Below are positions 34,057-42,224 of a DNA stretch of 64,000 nt, piece after piece. The notes below the pieces were generated by a model. The model had not been told where the DNA came from and ran no database searches. It worked only from the letters and a program-made list of their open reading frames with translations. Each line of letters opens with the position of its first letter. The stretch's first letter is position 1. Both the position numbers and the translations under genes were made by a program. Origin of the DNA: Paenibacillus solani. Its GTDB lineage: Bacteria > Bacillota > Bacilli > Paenibacillales > Paenibacillaceae. Location: contig NZ_LIUT01000001.1 in NCBI RefSeq assembly GCF_001277345.1, forward strand, positions 198,938 to 262,937. The letters run 5' to 3'.

Positions 34057-35435
34057 GCCGGGCGCTAATTCGCAGGTCGGGCGCATGGAGTAGAAGTCAA
34101 TTCGAGACAGGTAATTCAGCTAACAAGGGATTGACGTCAACATTACCGGAGCATTTGAGATTAGCGATCAGCCCGCAGGGAGGAATCGTCAGAGGACTGA
34201 TGAATATGAGTTCGGACCCTGGTGATCCTCGTCTTTTCCTTAGCTTGGCGACACCGGCTAATCCCCGTTTATTCGGGCAGGAGCAGTATGGCTTGATCGA
34301 TTTCTTTGCAAGCGGGATGGGGTTTACGCCAGAAGAAGCGAATACCTCCGCAGTGGCGGAAGCCGTTGAGAGGTACTGCGCTGCTTACGTAATTCCGGAG
34401 CGCACGGTATTAGCCGCGTGGAATGAGCTTGAAGGGGACGCACTGCATCCGGATGAACTGCCCCTGTTTACTAAGGAGCAATATGAACAGTGGCAATTCC
34501 CGTATCGACCGTTCACCGAACAGTCCAGGATTAGATGGATACAGAGCTACAGTCTCACGACCGGGCGCACCAAATGGGTGCCGGCGGCTATAGCCTGGGA
34601 TTCATATATTCCTCAGAGCGGAGATGAGGAGTCCATATGTTTCGGTTTAATGACCGGCTCAGCTGCAGGCAGCACGAAGGAGCAGGCCATGATTTCGGGG
34701 CTGCTGGAAATTATCGAGCGAGATTCGTTTATGATCATGTGGTACAACTCGCTTTCCCTGCCACGGCTGGATATTCTTGAAACGCCAGTATCCGAGCAGT
34801 TCAAAGAGTTACTCGATCCATCAAAATTTACCCTTTCCGTTGTTGATACGACAAGTGATATTGGCATTCCATCCGCTTTCGGTCTGCTGACAACCAGGGA
34901 TGGTAAAGTTTCCGTAGGCGGTTCGGCCCGCCTGTCGATGGAAGACGCCGTACGAAAAACATTGATGGAAATCAGCCAGTTGTTTATCGGTAACAAGGCG
35001 CAGATATATTCCAAGACGCTGCCTTCTCTGCTGCCGCATCAAGTCACGGATTATGGCCTGAGGCTTCCTTATTATGAACAGCCATTTGCCAATGAAGAGC
35101 TGGCATTCACGGTCGCTTCTGATGAAATTCGAGGAATTCACGAGGATGCTTCTATCGCATTGGCCCCTGAAACCGATCGGCTTCAGTACATTGTCGATTG
35201 TCTCAGCAAGCGTGGACTAGAGGTGTTGTGTGTAGATGTAACGACCGATGATGTTCGTCAGCTCGGACTCCATGTCGTCAAAATGATCATTCCTGGCACA
35301 GTTCAGCTGCCTCGCAGTGAGCAAGAGCGTCTCGTGACGAGCGACAGAATCTACAAAACACCAGTCGAGCTTGGGTTGCGAAGTGAACCGATCAGGCCAG
35401 AGGATCTGAATAACAGTCCGCATCCGTTTCCTTAA
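34053..35435 (+). CDS. YcaO-domain protein with C-terminal PxPxP
   Basis: 460 residues from the ATG overlapping the previous stop (ATGA); a longer frame from 33975 lies inside that gene. ATP-binding YcaO blocks are clear: EANTSAVAEAVERY (about 95-108) and TGSAAGSTKEQAMISGLLEI, then IERDSF (about 201-226). The last residues are SPHPFP, matching the PxPxP end that is needed by azoline-forming YcaO cyclodehydratases. It should activate a backbone amide with ATP. The known precursors carry no core cysteine, so its target is unclear. Confidence 0.85.
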   Translation: MSRALIRRSGAWSRSQFETGNSANKGLTSTLPEHLRLAISPQGGIVRGLMNMSSDPGDPRLFLSLATPANPRLFGQEQYGLIDFFASGMGFTPEEANTSAVAEAVERYCAAYVIPERTVLAAWNELEGDALHPDELPLFTKEQYEQWQFPYRPFTEQSRIRWIQSYSLTTGRTKWVPAAIAWDSYIPQSGDEESICFGLMTGSAAGSTKEQAMISGLLEIIERDSFMIMWYNSLSLPRLDILETPVSEQFKELLDPSKFTLSVVDTTSDIGIPSAFGLLTTRDGKVSVGGSARLSMEDAVRKTLMEISQLFIGNKAQIYSKTLPSLLPHQVTDYGLRLPYYEQPFANEELAFTVASDEIRGIHEDASIALAPETDRLQYIVDCLSKRGLEVLCVDVTTDDVRQLGLHVVKMIIPGTVQLPRSEQERLVTSDRIYKTPVELGLRSEPIRPEDLNNSPHPFP

Positions 35436-35475
35436 TGCTGCAGGACTATATTATAACGATGAGGACGTGATATAT

Positions 35476-36243
35476 ATGCAGATCAAATATATGGATTGGC
35501 GGTCTGATCAGGAGGTCGAAGAGGAGCGTCTTGCGCTGACTTATCATCATAACTCCAATCTGTACCCGCAGTTTGATGTGTTAACCCGCTCGCGGATGAA
35601 GATGCTGAAGAGGCTATTTTCACAAATGAATCAGACGGTTACACCAGCCAAACGGTATTATGCCTCACCGCGATATAGTATGAAAAAGCTGGATCGAAAG
35701 GAACATCCCTTCATTGCGAACTTGGCAAACCGCTTGGATGAATTGCAGGAGAATGTGAAGCCGTACAAGGACTTTGAGAGCTTGAGGGAGCTTGGTGCGG
35801 CTCATTCGCTCGATAGTCCGGACATCTACCTTCTGTCTAAGAACCGGATAAGCCAAGAGCTTGAGTTATTCTACTGTAGCCCTGCCGAGGGATATATTGA
35901 GTTCGTTAAGGGCCCGATTGACCCCAACTGGCATGAGGCGGCATTCGATCCGGGCATGGGAGTTCAAGAAGGCGATGGCGCAGTGTTTATTACCGCCAAT
36001 CTTCACCGATCGATGAAATTGTTTGGTGAACGCGGATATCGCCTGAGCTTGCTTGAAGGAGGGCGGTTAACTGAGCGCTTGCTGCAATGCACGAAGGAAA
36101 GCGGCAGCAAAGTTTCTCCGCTGATGACTTTTTATGATAAGGCGGTCCATGAACTGCTTGGAATTGACGGCTACTATGAGGTTGTATTATCGGTTCTTAC
36201 ATTTCGGGAGGAGGAGTTAATATGTACGAATATAAATTTGTGA
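35476..36243 (+). CDS. SagB-like nitroreductase-fold protein
   Basis: 255 residues from the ATG after GAGG; a GTG at 35467 is also possible. The second half has the SagB/ThcOx pattern: GAVFITANLHRSMKLFGERGYRLSLLEGG, then a hydrophobic helix and LLGIDGYYEVVLSVLTF. SagB proteins oxidise azolines to azoles with FMN. The usual flavin-phosphate-binding R-x-S-x-R near the start of the domain is not obvious (only ASPRYSMKKL), so it may be inactive or use another substrate. Confidence 0.6.
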   Translation: MQIKYMDWRSDQEVEEERLALTYHHNSNLYPQFDVLTRSRMKMLKRLFSQMNQTVTPAKRYYASPRYSMKKLDRKEHPFIANLANRLDELQENVKPYKDFESLRELGAAHSLDSPDIYLLSKNRISQELELFYCSPAEGYIEFVKGPIDPNWHEAAFDPGMGVQEGDGAVFITANLHRSMKLFGERGYRLSLLEGGRLTERLLQCTKESGSKVSPLMTFYDKAVHELLGIDGYYEVVLSVLTFREEELICTNINL

Positions 36244-36416
36244 AAATTGAGCTGAAGGGTTTTCTTGAGAATAAACCACTGAAGGATTATCAGGAGATTA
36301 TCCATGAGCATGCTAGGCAGGGCTGGAGACTGTTTCAAATTTTTGCTCCGAGCACGCAAGGTTTTGGTACGGCTAATCATTTCGATTTAATATTTGAACG
36401 GCCTGTCCAGTCCTAA
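36222..36416 (+). CDS. DUF4177-like small protein
   Basis: 64 residues, ATG after GGAGGAGG, overlapping the previous gene by 22 bases. The order YKFVKIEL, a helix with IIHEHARQGWRLFQIFAP and a final FDLIFERP strand is that of DUF4177 proteins. Function unknown; last structural gene of the RiPP operon before its regulator. Confidence 0.7.
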   Translation: MYEYKFVKIELKGFLENKPLKDYQEIIHEHARQGWRLFQIFAPSTQGFGTANHFDLIFERPVQS

Positions 36417-36419
36417 CGG

Positions 36420-36809
36420 ATGGAACAGCAGTTGCTTTCCATACGGATTCGGGAAGAATCCAGCGAGCCGCTATATGTGCAAATTCGGGATCAACTGAAA
36501 GGCTTAATTATAAGCGGCAGTCTGTCCCATGGCGACCTGCTCCCTTCTCTGCGGGAGCTTGCCGGGCAGCTTGATTGCAGTCTGATTACCGTTCGCCGGG
36601 TGTATGGCGATCTTGAAGGAGAGGGACTTCTTCTTGTAAAGAAAGGGATCGGTACATTTGTGAACTATGACCCCAGTAAGATCCGAACATGGGGCGAGCG
36701 GCAAGTGCTCCGCGCTTTCCAGGAAGCTGTACAGATCGGTAAAATGTATCATTTCAACTCGAACCAGATGGTGGACATATTGGATCGGCTGCTAATTGAA
36801 GAGGGGTGA
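36420..36809 (+). CDS. GntR-family (YtrA-type) repressor
   Basis: 129 residues. Winged helix-turn-helix of the GntR class: EPLYVQIRDQLKGLIISG, LPSLRELAGQL and TVRRVYGDLEGEGLL, then KKGIGTFV. The short C-terminal tail is that of the YtrA subfamily, whose members usually repress their own operon and an ABC transporter in it. It starts 4 bases after the DUF4177 stop and is probably an internal feedback regulator of the RiPP operon. Confidence 0.85.
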   Translation: MEQQLLSIRIREESSEPLYVQIRDQLKGLIISGSLSHGDLLPSLRELAGQLDCSLITVRRVYGDLEGEGLLLVKKGIGTFVNYDPSKIRTWGERQVLRAFQEAVQIGKMYHFNSNQMVDILDRLLIEEG

Positions 36810-36818
36810 TCAGCGAAT

Positions 36819-36843
36819 AAAACGCCTTTATGGCGTTTTTTAT
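36819..36843 (+). terminator. Terminator of the RiPP operon
   Basis: AAAACGCC, loop TTTAT, GGCGTTTT, then more T bases. It separates the RiPP operon from comQ. Confidence 0.85.
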
Positions 36844-36941
36844 CGTTGTTAAATGCATCGAAAAAAAGGAGAAACTTCATAGTTATGGAATATATTAAGT
36901 AAATGGAAGAAAATATAATTTCTGTGCAGGGAGGTTCTCAA

Positions 36942-37862
36942 TTGGAGAGATGTGGGGAAATGATAGAGGCGGAGCTGCGTAGCAGTTTGCAGAACTATTT
37001 TCATATGACGAAGCTGTATGAGCATGCCATATTATGTCTTGAAAATAAGCTTCAGGAATCCATGCTGTTAGGTAAAATGACGGTGCTTCATTACCGGATG
37101 TTCGGCGGTACGGATCATGAGGATATTTATCGCGTAGCTGCTGCTGCCGAGATGATGATGCTCAGCCTGGACATCATTGACGATATTCAGGACAAGGATA
37201 ATGAGAAAATGGTTTGGAATCAGTTTCCCCCAGAAATTGCTCTGAATATCGGAATTGGGCTGCTTACTCTCCCCGTAGAAATGATCCTCTCAACAAGCTT
37301 TCCTCCTGAACGTAAGCTGCAGGCAGCCCGGGTGTTAAGTCAGGAGGTCCTGATTGCGATCAACGGACAAATGAGGGATCTGTTCAATGACATACATACA
37401 GAAGAAGATTACATGATCATGGTATCTCAGAAATCCGCTGCCCTGTTGGTTGCAGCCAGCATGCTCGGCACGGTTCTGGCTACCGGGGAATGGATCGAAG
37501 GGGTGAAGCTTTATACAGAAGAGCTGGGAATCGCTGCGCAAATCAAGAATGATATTCGCGATCTGCTCAATTGGGATCATAAAAATGATTTTGTTAATCG
37601 CAAGAAAACACTGCCCACCCTGTACTTGCTGCAATCCGTCTCGGATAAAGATCGTTGGATTGTAGATTATTATGAAGGGCGTCTGCTGTTTGAGGATATT
37701 ATGCAGCGCAAGAGCGAAATAGAGAGTTTGATCGAGTCGACAGGAACGCTGTTGTATACGTCAGTTCGCATGAAAACGCATTATTACCGCTATTTAGAGC
37801 TGATCGAGCAGCTGAATGTGGAGCCGCATTGGAAAGAACAGATGCTTGCTTTCGCTGAATAG
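36942..37862 (+). CDS. comQ: ComQ-like isoprenyl transferase for the ComX pheromone
   Basis: About 306 residues. The TTG at 36942 has AGGGAGG 7 bases upstream; an ATG at 36903 in the same frame has no ribosome binding site. Polyprenyl-synthase fold with the first Asp-rich motif D80-D-I-Q-D84 and a second region NDIRDLLNWD. ComQ attaches a geranyl or farnesyl group to a tryptophan of the ComX precursor. The next gene encodes such a precursor, which is decisive for the call. Confidence 0.88.
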   Translation: MERCGEMIEAELRSSLQNYFHMTKLYEHAILCLENKLQESMLLGKMTVLHYRMFGGTDHEDIYRVAAAAEMMMLSLDIIDDIQDKDNEKMVWNQFPPEIALNIGIGLLTLPVEMILSTSFPPERKLQAARVLSQEVLIAINGQMRDLFNDIHTEEDYMIMVSQKSAALLVAASMLGTVLATGEWIEGVKLYTEELGIAAQIKNDIRDLLNWDHKNDFVNRKKTLPTLYLLQSVSDKDRWIVDYYEGRLLFEDIMQRKSEIESLIESTGTLLYTSVRMKTHYYRYLELIEQLNVEPHWKEQMLAFAE

Positions 37863-37889
37863 ATTGAAAATACATTAGATCATCCATCA

Positions 37890-37928
37890 CCGCAACCTGC
37901 CACCGCAAATCCACGCAATATACCGCAA
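37890..37928. promoter_or_regulatory. ComA-like half-site series upstream of comX
   Basis: CCGCAA at 37890 and 37903, ACGCAA at 37913, CCGCAA at 37923; start-to-start spacing 13, 10 and 10 bases, near one helical turn. All have the same orientation. The half-site is that of the Bacillus subtilis ComA box. It suggests positive feedback on comX; binding is not shown. Confidence 0.5.
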
Positions 37929-37985
37929 TTCTGTTAGCGGGAAATACGGAGGATGTTATCGTTTCCAACATATGGGTGCCCTGTT

Positions 37986-38028
37986 ATATTGGTTTTAAGA
38001 AGAGCGTATTCAATAATAAAACCAATAT
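37986..38028. other. 12-bp perfect inverted repeat before the comX ribosome binding site
   Basis: ATATTGGTTTTA (37986-37997) and TAAAACCAATAT (38017-38028), 19-base loop. The right arm abuts GGAGGG, the comX ribosome binding site. The mRNA hairpin may stabilise the transcript or hold the site open; alternatively it is a protein operator. Confidence 0.6.
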
Positions 38029-38041
38029 GGAGGGATTTATA

Positions 38042-38218
38042 ATGTTAAAGGAATTCATTCAAGCATTGGTGCAAGACGCAGGATCGATGATGAAGGTTCA
38101 ATCGGGTCAGATTCAGCTGGCGGGGATTAGTGGTGTGGAACAGAAGGCTTTGATGGATGTGCTTCGTGTCAAGGGTGATATAAGCAAGGAACCGATGAAA
38201 GCAATGTATTGGAGCTAA
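38042..38218 (+). CDS. comX: ComX-like pheromone precursor
   Basis: 58 residues, ATG 7 bases after GGAGGG. It begins MLKEFIQALVQDAGSMMKVQ, resembling ComX (short leader, helical) and ends KAMYWS with tryptophan 57 as the only Trp, placed as in ComX. It lies between comQ and comP as in known comQXPA loci. The mature pheromone would be the last several residues carrying a prenylated Trp. An upstream in-frame start at 37976 is inconsistent with the leader. Confidence 0.85.
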   Translation: MLKEFIQALVQDAGSMMKVQSGQIQLAGISGVEQKALMDVLRVKGDISKEPMKAMYWS

Positions 38219-38271
38219 TTTACCAAGTACTAAAAGTTGCTAGAACGACTAACAATTGCGAGGGATCTCCA

Positions 38272-40653
38272 TTGGCATATAAATATAAGATTACAGCATT
38301 GATGATACTCATTAGTGTCCTTGCAGGTTATTTATCGATTTCGATCCTTAAGTTTCCGATTATTGGAGCTGACGTGACAACAAATAGTCAAGGCCAATAC
38401 ATAGTGAAGGACACCCCTGAAGGGTATTGGTGTTACGGCAAATTGATGGTTGGAGATATTATCGTCGAAATCGATGGGAAACCTGCGGCGGACTTCTATT
38501 CCGTCAAGTTGTACGATGTAATTGAAGGAGCTTCTTCGATTCTTCTAAGCCGCCCAGGGAACGGCAGTGAATTACTAGACATTTATCTTGAAGTGGATAA
38601 AGGCCTAAAATCCGATGAACTGGTATTGCAGCTAGTTCTACCGCTGACTGCGGTCCTTATATTATCCATCTTGTCTCTTATTGTCTATAGACATAAGAAG
38701 GGCGACAAAGCAGCAATACAGCTCATCCTGTTTTTTATGTCTATTGGTATCGCTTATTTAAGTTCTTTTTCTTCAGGCAGAGCAGACCCGGTAGGGAGAC
38801 TTGCACTAACTGTATCCTTTGTTCTTGTACCGGTATTTTTCATTTTATTTATGAACCGATATCTTGATCGTTATCATGAGAAATTTGTTAATCGGCGATG
38901 GCTAAATATCCTATTCGGGATCATTCTGGTTTCGATCAGTTTGGAGCTCAGCAATCTTATACTGCATAATATTCCTAGAGGGATCATTTCGATTCTCAAA
39001 TTGGTGTATTTCTCCGCAATTAATATACTTATCATTTATAAATTGATTGAGAAGTTTACCAAGCATCGCTATGGACCTCTGCGTTCCCTGTTTAAGCTGA
39101 CGCTAGTTGGGCATGTTACGGGCTTCTTTCCATTTATCTTTATGTATGCTGTCCCTGAGCTGTTTGGCCAGTATATTATACCGTCACATATCGCAGCCAT
39201 ATTCCTGTTGACCATTCCAATTGTTTACTTGTATATGTTCACAACTAAGCAGTTGTTCGATATTGATTTTTTGATTAGTCGTTTTCAATATTATGCAAGC
39301 CTATCGTTTTTACCAACGCTATTATTATCCGTGATGGCGGCCATTATTCTTAGTCAGAATAATTACTCTTGGGTAAATTGGGTTCAGCTATTTCTGGCCA
39401 GCTATCTACTCCTTATATTGTTTCTATTCGTGAAGGAATATGCAGATCGCCGATTAAGAGGGCGTATTAACAAGGATTTGCATAATTATCAAGGAAGTCT
39501 TAATCGGTTTTCGACCCAAATATCGAGAGTAATGAACCGGTCGGATCTGGAACGAGTGCTCGAGCAGGAAATTTGCCAGGTGCTGCCGGTGAGGGATGTA
39601 TCCTTCTTCGACATTCAGATGGATCAACTGAAGCATGTAAGTTTGGAGAAATCACTGATGGATCTGCGGGATTCGATCATAGCATCTTTTCATAAAACCT
39701 CTCAGCAGTTATCTATCGGCAAGATTGTCCCTGTGGATCGTGGGATCTGCATCGTGATTGGCATTAAAGGCAGTGTCCTTCATATATTGTGGCTGGATAA
39801 TAAAGATAATCAGACCAGGTACAATACCGATGAACGTGCATGGCTGAAAACACTGGCCAACTATAGTGCCATCGTATACGAGAATCTATATTTAATAGAA
39901 AGCCTAATCGAAGATTTGGAGGAAGAGTTTCAGAGGAAAAAGGGATCCTCCACATCCCCTTGGGTGTTAAGACTCATATTTCGATTATCTGAGAAGGAGC
40001 GGCGGAAGCTGGCATCCGACCTTCATGATTCGGCCCTGCAGGATCAACTGCTCTGGTATCGTCAACTGGAGTCCGTTATGACGGATTATGAAATGTCGGA
40101 GGATTTGCAGCTCAAACTATGGAATATCCGCGAGGGATTACTCGATGTAATTCACCAGATCAGAGAAACATGCAATGAATTACGCCCTCCATTACTGCAA
40201 GAGATGGGCATCGTGGAGGCGCTGAACACCTTGTTCGAGCAGTCACAGATTCGCAGCAATTATGTCGTGGATTTCCAGGCAGATAACTTTAAGGTTAAGT
40301 TGAACGATGAACAAATGCTCGCTATTTTTCGTATTGTGCAAGAGCTTCTTCGTAACGCTGGCAAACATGCACAGGCTTCTAATATATTCATTACGCTGGA
40401 GGAAGACGAGGGAATTTGCCTGTCTTATAAAGATGACGGTGTCGGACTTAAGTTGGAGGATTTGAAGGATTCTTATCATCATATGGGCTTGTCGGGCATT
40501 AAGGAAAGGGTGCATAGCCTGGAGGGCAGCATCCGCTTCAAATCTGAAATGGGCCAGGGGTTAGAAGTGAAGATTACGCTGCCGTTGGAGTCACCGAGTA
40601 TAGACATGGAAAGTGAGGAGGATAAAGATGATTCGAATATTACTGGTGGATGA
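38272..40653 (+). CDS. comP: ComP-like membrane histidine kinase
   Basis: 793 residues from the TTG after GAGGGATCTCCA. One N-terminal helix, an extracellular PDZ-like domain (about 35-115; GDIIVEIDGKPAADFYSV), then about seven more helices (120-400), a dimerisation and phosphoacceptor part with H585 in ASDLHDSALQDQL (HisKA_3 type) and an ATPase domain with N695 in ELLRNAGKHAQ. Multi-pass membrane topology and an outside PDZ-like part are those of ComP. It should sense the ComX pheromone and phosphorylate the response regulator encoded next. Confidence 0.88.
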   Translation: MAYKYKITALMILISVLAGYLSISILKFPIIGADVTTNSQGQYIVKDTPEGYWCYGKLMVGDIIVEIDGKPAADFYSVKLYDVIEGASSILLSRPGNGSELLDIYLEVDKGLKSDELVLQLVLPLTAVLILSILSLIVYRHKKGDKAAIQLILFFMSIGIAYLSSFSSGRADPVGRLALTVSFVLVPVFFILFMNRYLDRYHEKFVNRRWLNILFGIILVSISLELSNLILHNIPRGIISILKLVYFSAINILIIYKLIEKFTKHRYGPLRSLFKLTLVGHVTGFFPFIFMYAVPELFGQYIIPSHIAAIFLLTIPIVYLYMFTTKQLFDIDFLISRFQYYASLSFLPTLLLSVMAAIILSQNNYSWVNWVQLFLASYLLLILFLFVKEYADRRLRGRINKDLHNYQGSLNRFSTQISRVMNRSDLERVLEQEICQVLPVRDVSFFDIQMDQLKHVSLEKSLMDLRDSIIASFHKTSQQLSIGKIVPVDRGICIVIGIKGSVLHILWLDNKDNQTRYNTDERAWLKTLANYSAIVYENLYLIESLIEDLEEEFQRKKGSSTSPWVLRLIFRLSEKERRKLASDLHDSALQDQLLWYRQLESVMTDYEMSEDLQLKLWNIREGLLDVIHQIRETCNELRPPLLQEMGIVEALNTLFEQSQIRSNYVVDFQADNFKVKLNDEQMLAIFRIVQELLRNAGKHAQASNIFITLEEDEGICLSYKDDGVGLKLEDLKDSYHHMGLSGIKERVHSLEGSIRFKSEMGQGLEVKITLPLESPSIDMESEEDKDDSNITGG

Positions 40654-41287
40654 TCATCCCTCTGTTGGTGAGGGAACGAAGAATATGATTGAACAGGATA
40701 CGGAAATGCAAGTAACTGTACTTATGTCAGGGATGGAGGCTCTGGACCTCGCTGCCGAAGAAAACTATGATGTGATGTTGTTTGATTTGAATATGCCTGT
40801 CATTAGCGGAATTGAACTTACGAAGCGGATGATTAAAATAAATCCTGAGAGTCGAATCCTCATTTATACAGGGTATGAGATCAGCCCGAATTTCAATATG
40901 TTAATTGAATCCGGGGTCAGCGGGGTTGTCAGCAAGACGGCAAGCCGGGAGCAGCTGCTAAATGCAATCCGATGCGTGATGCGGGATGAAGCGGTGATTC
41001 CGGTCTCGCTGTTACGTCAGCTTCGGCGCAGAGAGGTGCGTCTGAATCAAGGAACAAATGAGAAGGTGATGGAGGAAGTGTCCATCAATGAACGCGAACA
41101 GGAGATACTGCAGGAAGTGGCCAGCGGCAGCAGTAACCGGGATATTGCATCCAAGCTGCTGATGAGCCAGCGAACAGTTGAATATAACTTAACGCGAATT
41201 TTTGAGAAGCTGGGCGTACGCTCCCGATCGGAAGCGATCGTCGAGGCTAGAAGATTGGGCCTGATTCGTTCTAGCGAGTTTGTATAA
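40628..41287 (+). CDS. comA: ComA-like NarL-family response regulator
   Basis: 219 residues; ATG at 40628 lies 7 bases after GTGAGGAGG inside the end of comP (26-base overlap). Receiver domain with phosphorylation site D53 in MLFDLNMP, DD at 8-9 and the lysine in VSKTAS, then a LuxR-type helix-turn-helix (SINEREQEILQEVASGSSNR, TVEYNLTRIFEKLGVRSR). It would bind the ComA-like half-sites before the RiPP operon and comX. Confidence 0.88.
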   Translation: MIRILLVDDHPSVGEGTKNMIEQDTEMQVTVLMSGMEALDLAAEENYDVMLFDLNMPVISGIELTKRMIKINPESRILIYTGYEISPNFNMLIESGVSGVVSKTASREQLLNAIRCVMRDEAVIPVSLLRQLRRREVRLNQGTNEKVMEEVSINEREQEILQEVASGSSNRDIASKLLMSQRTVEYNLTRIFEKLGVRSRSEAIVEARRLGLIRSSEFV

Positions 41288-41304
41288 GATCGAGGAACAG
41301 AGCA

Positions 41305-41357
41305 ACCGGTCAATGATGGTTACGGTGACATACCGACATCATTGACCGGTTTTATTT
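41305..41357 (+). terminator. Terminator of comQXPA
   Basis: ACCGGTCAATGATG pairs perfectly with CATCATTGACCGGT (14 bp) around an 18-base loop, then TTTATTTT. It lies 17 bases after comA; it also faces the convergent lipoprotein gene. Confidence 0.9.
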
Positions 41358-41449
41358 TATAACCCTCTAACCCCGCAATTAGGCGGTAGGACTACATCAA
41401 TTTTATTGGAGTCTCACCGATTCATATCATGCTGGTTCAATCAATAAAG

Positions 41450-42181
41450 CTATTCCTTAAACAGCACCAACTCTTCTTCCTTGACCCTCCAATTTCTCGT
41501 TCCATCTCCGAACATATTGGATTCTTTGTCATATATGACTGCCTGTGCAGCCAGCGTTTCGTTAAGATTGGCTGCAACGATATGACCATCTCTAAGCTTG
41601 TAAATGGAGGTATCGGCAGCAGTGCCAACCGACGCAACAATGTAGTTAATCCCGTTTTGGTCAATATCTGCTTCCACCGTATGCGCTTCGATTCGCAGTG
41701 ATATGGGGGAGCTTATATCCGGGTGGATGTAGTAACTTATGGGGCAATTAGCTCCACATGCTCCGCTAACTTTTATATAAGTTTGATCCAGTGCCTGAAC
41801 CTGGCTGACTGTATATTGTTCAGGATCAAGCGCAGCGTAACCAACTTGTCCAATTTCTAAGAGCTTCGTATCTATCTGAATAGCCGCACGCACATTTTCC
41901 TCATCTAACCCTTTTTCTTCATAAAAATATATCGTATATTCATCAATCTTTTGCTTGTTTATGACGTTAGTCAAATCGGTTGTACTTATACTCTTTAGAG
42001 GTTCCTCAAGCTCCACCTCCTTGAAATGGAGAGAGTATGCCTCAGGTTGTTGTTCCTCTATGCCAGAATCGTCCGAATCAGGAACTTGAATGGCTGAATC
42101 CTGGGTGGGAACATCCGTTGCCTGACTGCAGCCGGCGAGGAGGCAAGCTATGATGATGAATGCGATACCTAAGCTTTTCAT
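41450..42181 (-). CDS. Uncharacterised lipoprotein
   Basis: 243 residues. Lipobox LLAGC (C18). The mature part has a Ser/Asp/Glu-rich linker (about 20-45) and then mostly beta structure, with a cysteine pair in GACGANCPISYY. No catalytic motif found. It is downstream of the RRNPP-like regulator on the same strand, 43 bases apart, so the two may be co-transcribed. Confidence 0.65.
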   Translation of the reverse strand: MKSLGIAFIIIACLLAGCSQATDVPTQDSAIQVPDSDDSGIEEQQPEAYSLHFKEVELEEPLKSISTTDLTNVINKQKIDEYTIYFYEEKGLDEENVRAAIQIDTKLLEIGQVGYAALDPEQYTVSQVQALDQTYIKVSGACGANCPISYYIHPDISSPISLRIEAHTVEADIDQNGINYIVASVGTAADTSIYKLRDGHIVAANLNETLAAQAVIYDKESNMFGDGTRNWRVKEEELVLFKE

Positions 42182-42224
42182 TTCGTGTTCACCCTATTCT
42201 ATTTTTATTAATGAAGAAATGAAG

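Noticed and set aside
41373..41378. Single CCGCAA after the comA terminator
   Set aside because: Isolated half-site at a convergent gene end; expected by chance.
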